Below, piece after piece: positions 22,374 to 33,846 of a stretch of 64,000 nt of DNA (positions within the stretch are counted from its first letter, which is position 1; each line of letters starts with the position of its first letter). The stretch is from Serpula lacrymans var. lacrymans S7.9. Lineage: Eukaryota > Basidiomycota > Agaricomycetes > Boletales > Serpulaceae. The position numbers were made by a program, and so were the translations under genes. The stretch spans positions 1,720,430 to 1,784,429 of the forward strand of contig NW_006763295.1 in NCBI RefSeq assembly GCF_000218685.1. Reading direction: 5' to 3'. The notes under the pieces were generated by a model. The model was not told the DNA's origin. It ran no database searches and saw only the letters and a list, made by a program, of their open reading frames with translations.

Positions 22374-24362
22374 CTAGTCTTTATCTTCCATTAGCGAACT
22401 TTGCGCCGGTCGTTGAGCCTGGGAATTACCGATTTCCTGCCAGAAGCTGAGACTTCGGGTACTACATGCGCAATGTCGATAGACTCACCTCATTTTGTAT
22501 TTGGAAAATATCCCAGGCAGGATTATATGGAGGCGGAGTAGTCATGTAAGTCTGTCCAAATGTTCCTGCATCTTCTTCTACCTCGAACACCGCTCTACGA
22601 AGCTCCTCTCCTCTAGGGCCTTCCCTGTGAACTCCTTCCAGGACATAGGCGTGTCTTAAAGGATTAAAACCAAGTAAATTTGGCCTCAACGCGCCAACGG
22701 AGTTTTCACGAACAGCTTGCTCGGAAGCGTACGAAGAAGTGTCTGAGCTGAAGGTATCTTGACTAAAGCCACTGCTAGGCAAAATGTGCGTATTCTGATC
22801 CAACAGATCTGTATTTGTCGACATTGTTTGCTTAGCGTCAATGCAATCCCTCGTTCACTAGCTCTGGTCTCACCTGTATTAGGCATTGTAACTGGCACCA
22901 AAGACCCGGAAAGATATCGAGACTGGGTGAGGAGTGGTCCTGAAGGTGGGACAGGTGTGACCACACCTTTACCACGTCGCCTCCTCCTTAAGAAACAAGC
23001 AACTGCCAGGAGGACTGCCAAGAGTACAGCTCCGCCGACGGCACAACCAACAATGGTACTCATATTGGAAGGGCTCGCTGTATTAGGAACTGTCGAAGGG
23101 GATGAACCCCCCGGAGACGGTGAGGTCGACAGCGAAGAAATTGGAGATGGCAGTGAACTCAGTGTGGATGAAGGATGTGAAGTCTGTGAGATTGAAGAGG
23201 ATGAAGACTGTGAAGTCTGTGAACTTGAAGAGGATGAAGACTGTGAAGACTGCGAACTTGTAGAGGATGATAGTGTAGATTGTGGACCTGTAGACCATGT
23301 AGAGGGTGGACTTGATGTAGAGGGTGGACTTGATGTAGAGGGTGGTGGGACCAGTAATCCGGGAGTCTGGCAATGACTGAATGTGTTATCGTTACTTGCG
23401 ATTTCATTCCCTTGGGCTGATTTAGACATGTAGACACTTTGAAGACTAATAAGGATACAGTGGCGACATCAAGCCAAATACGTACTAATACCTGATGCGC
23501 TCATGTCAAAAAAAGAGGTTTCAGAGACAAGGAAAAATAATAGCTACCATGCCCCGTCATCCCAAAATATATCGTATAAAGAGTCATCCAACTTTATACC
23601 CGCCTTGCAAACTGCAGCCTGGATATCGGTGGGAAGGCTGGAAGTCGAAAAATATTATGAACGTGTTCATATTAGACTACTACCACCCGCAAGAATTTTC
23701 ACTCACGATTGATTTGTAGAAGAACACGTTGTCCCGTCAGTGAGGTACTTTTGATACGCACCGGCGCCTGCAGATAAAGTCACTTTAGTCATGAATATAG
23801 GATGGATCAATAGACCTATACCTGCGTCTATGCCGTTAGGGCTACTTCCGCTAACGTCTTTCTGGCAACTTTAAGTCAAAGAGTTTAGCTCAGAAGAATG
23901 TATTTATCTACCACCCACTTCATGCAAAGCATACTAAGCGTCCAGGATATCGAATTGCAGCAACACTTATCTGTGAAGGAGACGATTGAAATATAGGACA
24001 GCGCTAAAGCCAAAGAACATACTAAGCTGTGTATCACAATTGTCACCTGGTGCAGTACTTCGGAATGACGGAACCTCGTCTAAGAGCTAGGATTATTAAG
24101 GTGACATTGTGTGAGACAACTTATCTCCCACATTGAGGGTCACATATCTGCATAAGACGTTGATAGGTCATGCCTTAGGATAGTTTAGCGTGCGCTATCC
24201 TCCAAATAAAATCTGCAACTCACATGGTGACTCTCCGACCGCACTGGTGTACCAGTCAAGCATAGTCCCAACACAATTAGTGTTTCCAGCGCGGACATTA
24301 CTCGGAGTAGCAAGTAGCAAAAAGAGGGTGAATGTTGTAAACCAAAATAATCGATGCATCAT
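22374..24362 (-). CDS. Cysteine-rich single-pass receptor-like protein, tandem copy 3
   Basis: Starts at 24362 (MMHRLFWFTTFTLFLLLATP, cleavage near NVRA). It is the most diverged copy but keeps the whole layout: ectodomain with CQKDVSGSSPNGIDAG and C-terminal IKLDD-type segment, microexon 23486-23491, a stalk beginning with short STSSPP units and continuing SSQSSQSSSS, membrane helix MSTIVGCAVGGAVLLAVLLA, RRRRRGKG, and a tail with TPPPYNPAWDIFQ ending SSLMEDKD. The AG acceptor that copy 2 could use just before GTGTCGACAAAT is mutated here; the next AG (AAATACAG) restores frame in both copies and is probably the real site. Function unknown. Confidence 0.7.
23486..23491 (-). other. Predicted 6-nt microexon in copy 3
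   Basis: GTATTA lies between acceptor ATCAG and donor GTACGT. The flanking intron sequences have diverged from copies 1 and 2 while the microexon and both dinucleotides remain. Confidence 0.6.
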
Positions 24363-25276
24363 GGCCTGACGCGGGGTGGTAAAGGATAAAGGAAAATCGA
24401 AGTGCTTCACTTTAACTATCGAGGAGCAGATATCTGGAACCTGCCAAGGAATTGATGAACAGTTTTCACAACATCCGCCCCTCTGCGAGAATCCTTTCCT
24501 TTCAGTATAGGCAGCAAGGTTTCCCAATCGCAATACACTCACGGAAGAAACTTTGCTGTCCTCATGCCATATCCAGATGGAATGACGGCAAAAATATTGA
24601 TGTCAGTGTTGCGATGTTTTCTAATAGACAGAGTATCACTTTTTGCAGTGTATTCGATATCACTGACGAGCACTGACAGCCTCAGTGTGGAAGGAGACAT
24701 GTTAGTCGCGGCAAATCTCTCTCGTCAATATCGCTATATATCCACTACAACTATGGCGGAACCATATGAGAAATTGAGGTGATCCATCACCGCATGCTAG
24801 CATCGACATTGATTCGAAGCAGAGAGTCGAGGAATACCACCCATCTTGCGTAGGAAATTTGAATGCCTATCCAGGCCGACAAGGACTACAAGTTTGATTG
24901 AAAAGCATGTATGGCCTTAGGATAAATAGTAATTGTAACCGGTGTGTGATCCAGGGGCCATGATGCATGATGGTTCGATTACTAGTTCAAGTTATGGTGA
25001 CAGCGAGCAGACTTGAATCAAACCAAAGCGCAGATTTTAGAGATTGTAATCTTGAATTAATAACTTGGGCCTCTGCTCCTAACGCACCAAGATAAACGTG
25101 TATGAGCGACATGACATTCGACATTACTGAAGAGTCCAGTGAGCGGTAAGTCGATCTCCTCTGACTCGGATCATTTTGTCTCGTTGGATGGGCGTGGGAA
25201 AGTAGACACCCATATGGGTACCCGGATCTAATTTGTGAGTTGCGACTGAACGAGCATTAACACACGGAGTACCGAC
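24363..25276. other. Intergenic between divergent genes
   Basis: About 900 bp shared promoter region of copy 3 (minus) and the ETF alpha gene (plus). A few fragments near 24590-24680 recall the spacers upstream of copies 1 and 2. Nothing else recognised. Confidence 0.4.
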
Positions 25277-26430
25277 ATGCTGCGAACACAAGCTTTCAGT
25301 TTTCGCAGAACACTTCTGCGTACTTATGCCACCGCCTCTTCACCTAATGCGCTAGTCTTCCTCGAACATCGTCAGGGTGTCATCGATTCCGGCTCCCTTT
25401 CAGCCCTCACAGCTGCTGGCCAACTAGGCGGCCAAGTCACCGGTCTGGTGTTAGGTGGATCAGATGAAGTCAAAGTCATCATAGAGACAGCAAAAAAGTA
25501 AGTTGGACTGTCTACCATTTTCAGCTATCAGTAAATTGATATCGGTGGACAGATTGCAAGGGCTATCTTCCGTTCTGCACTCCAGTTCCCCTCAATACAC
25601 CATTCCCTTGCCTGAAACAGTTTCACCGCTTCTCGAAAAGCTCCTCTCTGAAGGATCACCCTTTACACATGTTATTTCCGCCCATTCATCTCTTGCCAAG
25701 TCTATTTTGCCTCGAGTCGCAGCCAAACTCGATGTACCGGCCGTCTCCGATATCACATCGGTTGAACACGATGCGTCGTCCAACAGCACAACTTTTACAC
25801 GCCCCATATATGCAGGAAACGCCATATCAACTGTTCGTGCCCCATCTTCGATACCTATCAAATTCTTCACTGTTCGGTCAACGGCCTTCTCACCCGCTGA
25901 ATTCTCCGAAGGAGCAGAGGCTGAGCTGAAAACCCTCGACCCCGTACAGGTCTCCGACTCTCCCTCAGAGCACGTTAGCACGTCGTTGACCAAGTCCGAC
26001 CGGCCTGAACTGGGTGTTGCTAGTCGAATCGTCTCGGGTGGACGTGCTTTAAAGAATGCAGAGACATTCCAGTCCACTCTCTATCCCTTGGCCGACATCC
26101 TCGGGGCCGCCGTCGGAGCTTCTCGCGCGGCGGTGGATGCTGGATATGCGGATAACTCCTTGCAAGTAGGCCAAACGGGTAAAGTCGTTGCACCTGAGCT
26201 TTACATGGCCCTCGGCATATCAGGAGCTATCCAGCATCTCGCTGGGATGAAAGACTCGAAACTCATCGTCGCAGTGAACAAGGTAGGGTCGTGTACATGT
26301 GCTAACGTATAATGTGCTAAATTTACTACAACAGGACCCCGATGCTCCCATCTTCCAAGTAGCGGATGTTGGACTTGTCGCGGATTTATATGAAGTTGTT
26401 CCCGAGCTTATTGAGAAACTAAAGCGATGA
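25277..26430 (+). CDS. ETFA: Electron transfer flavoprotein alpha subunit, mitochondrial
   Basis: Three exons (25277-25497, 25553-26282, 26335-26430) give 348 residues, near the family norm. The Arg/Ser-rich head [18 protein letters not shown] is a typical mitochondrial presequence. Known role: with the beta subunit it carries FAD and passes electrons from acyl-CoA and amino-acid dehydrogenases to ETF-ubiquinone oxidoreductase. The FAD-binding C-terminal domain is clear: [90 protein letters not shown]. Not in an operon; its nearest neighbours are unrelated. Confidence 0.95.
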
Positions 26431-26575
26431 AATATATGTTCTTGTCCTGAATTTTTTATTTCGGTGTGAAATGGCGAGCTTCTAATTATTAAAAGCTGGA
26501 TAGTAAGAGCATAGACCTATCAATGAACCACGAAGTATCATGACATGGATGTGAGTAAAAATGAACAAAAAATTC

Positions 26576-26659
26576 TCTCTGGCGGGGAGTCGAACCCCGC
26601 TCTCCCGCGACCCTTCTTAAGATGACAGGCGGGTGTACTGGCCGATATACTACCAGAGA
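26576..26659 (-). tRNA. tRNA-Asp(GUC) with a 13-nt intron
   Basis: Acceptor strands TCTCTGG and CCAGAGA pair fully. The D-arm, the anticodon stem CCCGC/GCGGG and the T-arm with GGTTCGACTCC are all present. The loop reads CTGTCA then C with anticodon GTC. A 13-nt insertion (plus-strand 26610-26622) lies at the canonical intron position one base after the anticodon. The mature length is 71 nt before CCA addition. Confidence 0.93.
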
Positions 26660-27028
26660 TATCTTATCGTCACATAAAGCCGTTTATGATTGGTCGGGTG
26701 ATTGGTAGTGACCCCAAGTTTCGGCTTCATACAAATTTCTCTTGTACATGTTAGGTCGACCTGAACAGAGCACGCCAGCGAACAAACCACAGGCGATAGT
26801 ATCGCGATAGGTATCTGATTGAGTCAGCCTTTCTAGATAGGCCTTTGCACGTTGTAGTGGCATCATAGACTCATCGCGGTGACATAGTCGGGGGGTTTGA
26901 CGTTTAACTTCATGAGCCGCGACCTTCTATGGGTCCATATTTACATGAATTTGGTAACGAACCAAAATTCTGTTCTAAATCACTCCTAGCCTGGAGGCAC
27001 TACAAGTTATCCAACTCCGTATGCCGCA
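26660..27028. other. Upstream region of kinase-like copy 1
   Basis: Includes a stretch at about 26915-26965 (GGGTCCATATTTAC and GGTAACGA) that recurs upstream of kinase-like copy 2 at about 49198-49230, so the duplication took promoter sequence along. No gene seen. Confidence 0.5.
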
Positions 27029-28411
27029 ATGCTTTCTCGTCGTCGCCAGCGTCAAGCTGAATGGGAAGAAAGAATAGCACGGGAACAAGCGGAGTTCCAG
27101 GAACTAGCCTGTCAAGTGTTTGGATTGCCTCTGTCAACTATCCCTGGAGCCATTGGTAAAGTTGAAAGTTGGTGGTGTCAGCAATATCAATGGTTGAAGG
27201 AAACTGGATACTTGTTGCGCCCGCGATACGCGCCTGGCTGGGTTCCGTCATGGCAAGATACCAAGAAGCGGTGGGTAGAGTGCGAAGACAGCCAAGTGCC
27301 TGCTGTGCGTTATCTTGTCGATTGTAGTACTCACTAATAACTAGCTATTGTTTAGAGGGATCATGTGTTGGATGCGACTCGAATGGCCGATGGAGTCTTT
27401 GTGACTTTGAAGTTAATCACAAAGTCTCGACATCCATACGAGATTGAGATTGGTCGCCTATTTTCGACCGAACCACTTGTCTCTGACCTTTATAACTACT
27501 CTGTACCACTCTATGATGTGCTTGATGTGCCGGATGACGAGGATCAGGCCCTCTTGGTCATGCCATTATTGCGGCCATTCCATCGCCCTCGCTTTGATAC
27601 TTGCGGTGAAGTAGTAGATTTTTTTCGTCAGCTATTTTTGGTAAGTTAACCTTGGAGCTCATAATGAAGCTTTGACTATCTTTACCCCAAAGGGGTTGCG
27701 ATTTATTCACAAACAACATGTTGCACATCGGTATGTTTTGTTCAGATAATCGTTTTATCGTCTCTCACCGACTGCCAGTGACTGTATGGGCCCCAATGTT
27801 ATGATGGATGCGACCCCTCTGTACATCGATCCTTATCATCCTCAAGATTTGGACATGAGACGCGACTTCAGTGGCAAGGCTAGATACTTCACTCGTACTG
27901 AGCGCCCACCAAGGTACTTTTTCATCGACTTTGGTATATCCCGCCGTTATGCCGCTGACAACAACGCTCCCCTGGAATACCCCATATGGGGAGGTGACAA
28001 GACTGTTCCCGAGTTTCAAAAAGCGGACGATGCTTGTAATCCGTTCCCCACAGACATCTATTATCTAGGAAATATGATCAGGGAAAACTTTCTTCTGGTG
28101 AGATACTTGTCTGTTAATAAAAGGGACTGATTAAGCATGCTTTCTTCGTCGTTCAGAAAAAACGCGGACTCGAGTTTATGTTACCTCTTGTGAAAGACAT
28201 GGTACAAGATGACCCAGTAAAGCGGCCTACTATGGATGAAGTCGTTGCGCGCTTTAACGAGATCCTCAAGGAACTCAGCAGTTGGAAACTGCGATCACGC
28301 GTCATCTACAAGGAGGATGGTAACATCGAAGGCCTTTATCATGGTGTTATTCATTGGACGCGTCGCATCAGCTATATAGTTAGGAGGGTATCAGCGATAC
28401 CTGAACGCTGA
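27029..28411 (+). CDS. Protein kinase-like protein, copy 1
   Basis: Five exons (27029-27304, 27356-27640, 27693-27730, 27779-28097, 28157-28411) give 390 residues. A basic coiled N-terminus (MLSRRRQRQAEWEERIAREQ) and a Trp-rich segment precede a compact kinase fold: a candidate ATP-binding lysine in FVTLKLI, the catalytic loop HRDCMGPN (HRD and Asn present) split by an intron, and the metal-binding DFG in FIDFGIS. The C-lobe ends with PVKRPTMDEVVARFNEIL. A glycine-rich loop is not obvious. These residues suggest possible activity, but such lineage-expanded fungal kinase-like proteins are poorly characterised and the substrate is unknown. About 22.3 kb downstream is a near-identical copy in the same orientation. 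Confidence 0.82.
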
Positions 28412-28930
28412 AACCCTTATACGGTCTCTATCGTTATTCTGGATACACCTACTAGTGCTTATGGTTCTGTTCGAGGAACTGAGTTCCTAGCTTCTCCAGT
28501 GTACTTCGAGGCTGCTTCGTGTAGTTGCTTATGAATGTGTCGTTGACTCGTTTCCGAGTCTGTAGATCTGCTTACTGAACATATTTCCACTTGGAAATAT
28601 TGGAACTCACTGATATCCTGAGTGAAAGCTATATTTCCATATTTGCTGATATTGACCTGTCATTTCAGTAATTTGGTCTTTTGGTCTGACCAGCACTGTG
28701 AGACCAGAAATGGGGGCAAATCACCGAAGGCAAGACCCATCAATAAGGGGAAGAAATTGTATTTGAAAGGTCAAAATGATCTATACATGTAGTGTTGTGA
28801 TGAGTGGCTGAGGCGAGCTGAAACAAAGTGGTGCTGAGAGTCCGCCTTGTTGGAATTGTAGAAGTCAAAGCCTGGGCCTTGTTAGACAACATTGTGCAAT
28901 TGAGTGTTGATATCCAAGGGCTGGGAGCTC
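28412..28930. other. Intergenic, nothing firm
   Basis: AT-rich 3' flank of the kinase gene running into retroelement sequence. The left border of the outer LTR-A copy cannot be placed exactly; TGTTGATATCC at 28905 is one candidate. Confidence 0.35.
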
Positions 28931-29750
28931 AGTGGACTCTTAAACATTCAATCTCCTCTTTAACCTTCTTTTTCATTATCACACACTTGTGCCATATGGC
29001 ACTTTCCTTTTGCTTCAAACTCCACTTTCTTGCACTGCACTGCTGCCTCTTATTTTTGAATCCAACTCTCTCACGTGGTGAAGCTGGCCACAAGGGCTGT
29101 GCCCTATGACATCATCAGCCACTACCCTTGGTAACTGTGCAACAACCAAAGTTTTGATACTCTGGCACACAATTCAGACAGGCAAGAGTGAGGAAGGTAG
29201 GAATGGGTAAACCCCTTGGGATAGGACCAAATTAGTTGTGGGTATACAACAGGAGGACTTACTGAGGAGTCTCCTGGATCTATTGGGGTTTTATATACTA
29301 CTACAGAGTGTTTGTACTTATGTATTATACAGTTGATGAAAGCAGTGGCTGATGATGTCATAGGGCGCAGCCCGTGTGACCAGCTCCACTGCGTGAGAGA
29401 CTTGTATCTAAAAATAAAAAAAGCAGTGCAGCCTGAGAAAGTGGAGTTTGAACAAAAGGAAAGTGCCGCATGGCACGAGTGTGTGAAAACTAAGAAGGAA
29501 AGTTGAAGTGGAGAAATAAAAGATGTAAATCCAAAAATTGTGTATCATAACAAACTGTACAGTTCACATGTACAAATAGTCTGTAGATGTATATAAACCC
29601 CAATAGATTAAGGAGACTCCTCAGCAAGTCCTTCTATTGTTTACCCACAACAAACTTGGTCCTATCCTAAGGGAGATTACCCTCTCCTTCATTCACCCCT
29701 CCTTGCTTGTCTTTGTTGTGCGCCAGAGTATACAAACTTTGGTTGTTACA
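28931..29750 (+). repeat. LTR-A copy, plus orientation, split by another LTR-A
   Basis: The 5' half (about 28931-29137) and 3' half (29553-29750, ending GGTTGTTACA) match the 390-bp LTR-A found elsewhere in the window. They are interrupted by an LTR-A in the opposite orientation. The left border is diverged. The right border is followed directly by Gypsy pol remnants. Confidence 0.7.
29138..29552 (-). repeat. Solo LTR-A inserted into an LTR-A
   Basis: Reads from TGCAACAACC (29138) to ATCATAACA (29552), the reverse complement of LTR-A. It is flanked on both sides by the 5-bp direct repeat AACTG (29133-29137 and 29553-29557), the target duplication of the insertion. Length is 415 bp; internal changes against the 390-bp copies are numerous. 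Confidence 0.85.
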
Positions 29751-29754
29751 TCCA

Positions 29755-29935
29755 CTTTCCCATAGAAGTACCTGGCTTATGAATTGATTTATAGTTAAAT
29801 CTAGACAAGTATACTGCATAGTGGGCCCTTCTTCAATCCAAGTCTCAAGCCATCATAAAATACTCTAGATTCTTATGATTAGTCCAGATTCCAAATTGGT
29901 GCCTAACACTGTAACAAAAGAGCAATGCACAGCTC
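29755..29935 (-). pseudogene. Gypsy pol fragment (RNase H/integrase linker)
   Basis: The minus strand encodes a short remnant with FGIWTNHKNLEYFMMA followed by degraded sequence matching the start of the Gypsy pol visible at 63850-64000. Only about 180 bp remains. It is cut on the left by an LTR-A and on the right by an LTR-B. Confidence 0.7.
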
Positions 29936-31333
29936 AAAGAAGAAGATGCTTGGAAAGCCATGTTCACATTATCGATGATGAGAACTATAGTTAGAAAACC
30001 ACACACACAAAACAAACAAACACACAATCCTCCCAGATTCCATGGAACTTGTGAATGGGCTCTGCCTCCTAGAATGGTGGGTGATCTGGTTGTTCATGGG
30101 GTGGTACATATGACAATTCTTCAAAGTAAAACCCAGAGATGTATGGGTGTGGGTTTTGAGGAGGAGGGATAGTTGGAAGATAAAGATAGGGGCTTTATAA
30201 TAAGTATGGATGATTACTACCTTGCTAATTGTAGCACAAGGTAGGTTTGAGAATGACAAGATGACAAAGTGACAAGCTTCCCAGTGATAGAAGGCTCCTG
30301 ATGCACAAACTGTAGTGCTCAGAAGGACTCTAATTGAAAGGGATGATAATGAATTTCAAAAATGACAAGTGACAATGACAGCAGTTAAGAGCAGTAGCAG
30401 TGGGAAGTGTTGTGACCATACTGGATCACAAGTAGCAGAGTAGTGAGCTTGAGATTAGAGAAGAAGTCTGGATTGGAGTTCTCTTTTTTTACAAGGTAAA
30501 ATACAGGAGTTTATATAGTAAAACAAAGGTAGGCTATGCACAGTATAGCTGTGCAAAAAAAATGAGAAAGAACATGAAGGAAGGAATGTATGCTGACAGA
30601 TCCTGCATAGGTAGTACAGGATAAGATTAATAAGGAAAAGAAAGGGATAGAACAATGAATGTTGTGTAAGTAATGTCACAGGTTTGTATAGCCATAAAAT
30701 AAAGTCCAATAGCAGAAAGAGAGCAAGAAAATCATAATATCATGGGAAGATGCAGTAAAAAGAGGATAAAGAAAACAATATCAGTATCAACACAGTTTCT
30801 TTATTGTTAGTGAGGCATTCTAAAAAAATATGTGTCCATAAGAATGACTCAAAAATCCAAAATAATTGCACTAATATTCTGCTGAAAAAAACAGGAACTG
30901 GAGCCACTGGTCCACCACCTAGTCCAAATCCAATGGTTCTATGGCCTTACCAATGGTCTGGTTGTAATGGACTATCTGGTCGAATAAGGGAGGGAGAGGA
31001 GTAGCTTCAATCTGGAACAAATGTGTCCCAGGGAGCATGTGGTAAGTGTAGCTGTAGCAAAGACAATGGACAAAGGATAAATGTACCCAAGTGAATGGGA
31101 CAGTGATGTACATAGGTGACGTGAGGGGATGAACCTTCTCCAGCTCAAAAACTACCCACCCACCTTTCAACCAGGCAAGACAAGCGACTAATAATTTGAT
31201 AGTATATGATGGAAGATTGACATCATGAAGATAGACCTGTTGCCCAACTTGCACCGGCTTCCAGGGCTTTGTTGATATTAGCAGTGGCACGTGGTTGTCA
31301 AACAGATTGGCAACAGAAACAGATGGAGAGCGG

Positions 31334-33846
31334 TGTCATGCACCAAAGTTGATTGGTAGCATGGACAGGTGTCAAAAATGAAGCAAATATTCAAAAAGAC
31401 TCGCCTTTGCACCACATAGGCACAGTGCCACATGGAATAGTAATTAATATTGCCTTTTTTGAACTTGTGGCTGATCTGCACCACCTCTATCAGGCAATTC
31501 AGTCACGCTCACCTTTACTTTTCCATTCAGTACTTTCTGCATTTTGGCATTTTGGCAAATTTTTGCGTCGCCACTGGCTACACATTGCGCCCTCACTTTC
31601 GTCGCCCTCCCTTACTTTTTTTCTTTACTCAGCCCCACCATGGGACCATTACTCTCTTTTTTATTCTCACCTGACGGTCGCTTCTGGATCCCCCATTTTA
31701 GTTCACCTCCTGGTCACCTCCACCCTCCTCCTCCTTATTGTCTTTGCTCCCCCACCATATCTGATGTCACCACTTTCTATCCGCTTCTGTTGCCAATCCG
31801 TTGACCACCACATGCCACTGCTGATATCAACAAAGCCCCGGCAGCCGGTCCAAATTGGGCAACAGGTCCATCTTCATGATGTCGATCTTCCATCATATAC
31901 TATCAAAACATTGGTTGCTTGTCTTGCTTGGTTGGAGCATGGGTGGGTAGTTTTTGAGCTGGAGAAGGTTCATCCCCTTGCGTTGCCTATGTACATCGCT
32001 GTCCCATTCACTTGGGTACACTTACCTTTTGTCCATTGTCTTCGCTAAAGCTACACCTACCACACACTGCCTGGGACCCACTTGTTCCAAATTGGAACAA
32101 CTCTTCTCCTTCCCTCGTTTGACCAGGTGGTCCAATATAACCAGTCCATTGGTAAGGCCATGGAACCGTCGTATTTGTACTAGATGGTGGACTGGTGGCC
32201 CCTGTTTCTTTTTTTTCAGCAGAACATTTATTTACAGTGCGATTATTTTTGATTTTTGAATCATTTTTATGGACACATATTTTTTTAGAATGCCTGACTG
32301 ACAATAAAGGAACTGTGTTGATACTGATAGTGTTTTTGCCTTGCCCTTTTTTTACTGCATCTTCCCATGACTTTATGATTTTCTTGCTCTTTTCCTGTTT
32401 TTGGACTTTATCTTATGGCTGTACAAACCTGTGACATTACTTACACAGCATTTATTGTTCTATCTTTTTCTTTTCCTTTTTTTGACAATCTTATCCTATA
32501 CTACCTATGCAGGATCTGTCAGCATACATTCCTTCCTTCATGTTCTTTCTCATTTTTTTTGCACAGCTATACTGTGCATAGCCTACCTTTGTTTTACTAT
32601 ATAAACTCCTGTATTTTACCTTGTAAAAAAAGAGAACTCCAATCCAGACTTCTTCTCTAATCTCAAGCTCACTACTCTGCTACTTGTGATCCAGTATGGT
32701 CACAACACTTCCCACTGCTACTGCTCTTAACTGCTGTCATTGTCACTTGTCATTTTTGAAATTCATTATCATCCCTTTCAATTAGAGTCCTTCTGAGCAC
32801 TACAGTTTGTGCATCAGGAGCCTTCTATCACTGGGAAGCTTGTCACTTTGTCATCTTGTCATTCTCAAACCTACCTTGTGCTACAATTAGCAAGGTAGTA
32901 ATCATCCATACTTATTATAAAGCCCCTATCTTTATCTTCCAACTATCCCTCCTCCTCAAAACCCACACCCATACATCTCTGGGTTTTACTTTGAAGAATT
33001 GTCATATGTACCACCCCATGAACAACCAGACCACTCCACTGTTCTAGGAGGCAAAGCCCATACACAAGTTCCGTGGAATCTGGGAGGATTGTGTGAGGCA
33101 ACGATAAACTATAACAAGAACTAAACCTATCTCCTTCTGCACTTGCAGGGAGTAAGGGTTCGATGAGCTTGAGGTCAACAGACGCTGTTGAATACAGCGA
33201 GTCGAGGACTTTTAAGAGGTAAGCTTCAAAGGTTCTTGTTGAGGAGTAAAGCGGGTAAATTCAGTAATAGAAAGCTAAGGAGCTATACATGAATAGGTAC
33301 GTCTTTATATAGGGAACTGTCCGTTCCTCAGACCGAAAAGAGAATATACGAAGAGTGGTCTGAGGAATTAATCAACCAATAAGAAAAAGGGGAAGCAACT
33401 ATCGTACGACTTCTGACTTGATTAATCAGCAGGTGAGAGACTTGTACTAATAATAGAAGATTGTCACGCGTGGTCAGGAACCGTATCCTCATGATGAGGT
33501 ACGATTCTAGATAAGGCGTTATTAGTATTACCAAGCTTTACTGGGGGTTGGAGCTGGTTGGCGAGATGGGTACTACCAGTCCCTACCCAGTGTGCTGGCT
33601 AGCTGGGAGCGATGCCCAGTCTCTGATCTGTGATATAAAGTGATAGCGATGGTTAAGAAAGCCTGTGAGGGCTATGAGAAGTAAGATGGCAAAGGATACC
33701 TCTAGCCCTAGAGCCAGAGGTGTAACGGGAAAGGCGTTCGAGAACCAAGACATAACAAAGATAAGAAAATAATAAAACGGTCCTTACAGATTGTGTGTTA
33801 GTTTGTTTTGTGTGTGGTTTTCTAACTACAATTCTCATCATCAACA
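31334..33846 (+). repeat. LTR-B copy b, plus orientation, carrying a solo LTR-C
   Basis: Runs from TGTCATGCACC at 31334 to CATCATCAACA at 33846. After removal of the LTR-C and its target duplication it is about 1.81 kb, the full LTR-B length. It holds a long sense open frame (31353-32048) and a TATA-like CTATATAAAC near 32598 followed by C/T-rich leader sequence. Flanks are GCGG on the left and GCAG on the right, which may be a worn target duplication. Confidence 0.78.
33092..33788 (-). repeat. Solo LTR-C, 697 bp, with target duplication GATTG
   Basis: Bounded by TGTGAGGCAACG and GGTCCTTACA (TG...CA) and flanked by GATTG at 33087-33091 and 33789-33793. The minus strand has CTATATAAAGACG as a TATA-type box, so LTR sense is probably minus. 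A second copy with its own target duplication lies at 58833-59528. Confidence 0.88.

Noticed and set aside
20045..23376. Plus-strand acidic Cys/Asp/Glu-rich frames (20045-20317, 22759-23376)
   Set aside because: Antisense shadows of the Ser/Pro-rich stalk exons of copies 2 and 3.
25592..26077. Minus-strand frame of 161 codons
   Set aside because: Antisense to the main exon of the ETF alpha gene.
28905..29755. Target duplication for the outer LTR-A copy
   Set aside because: Left border is too diverged; TTGAG on the left and TCCAC on the right do not match.
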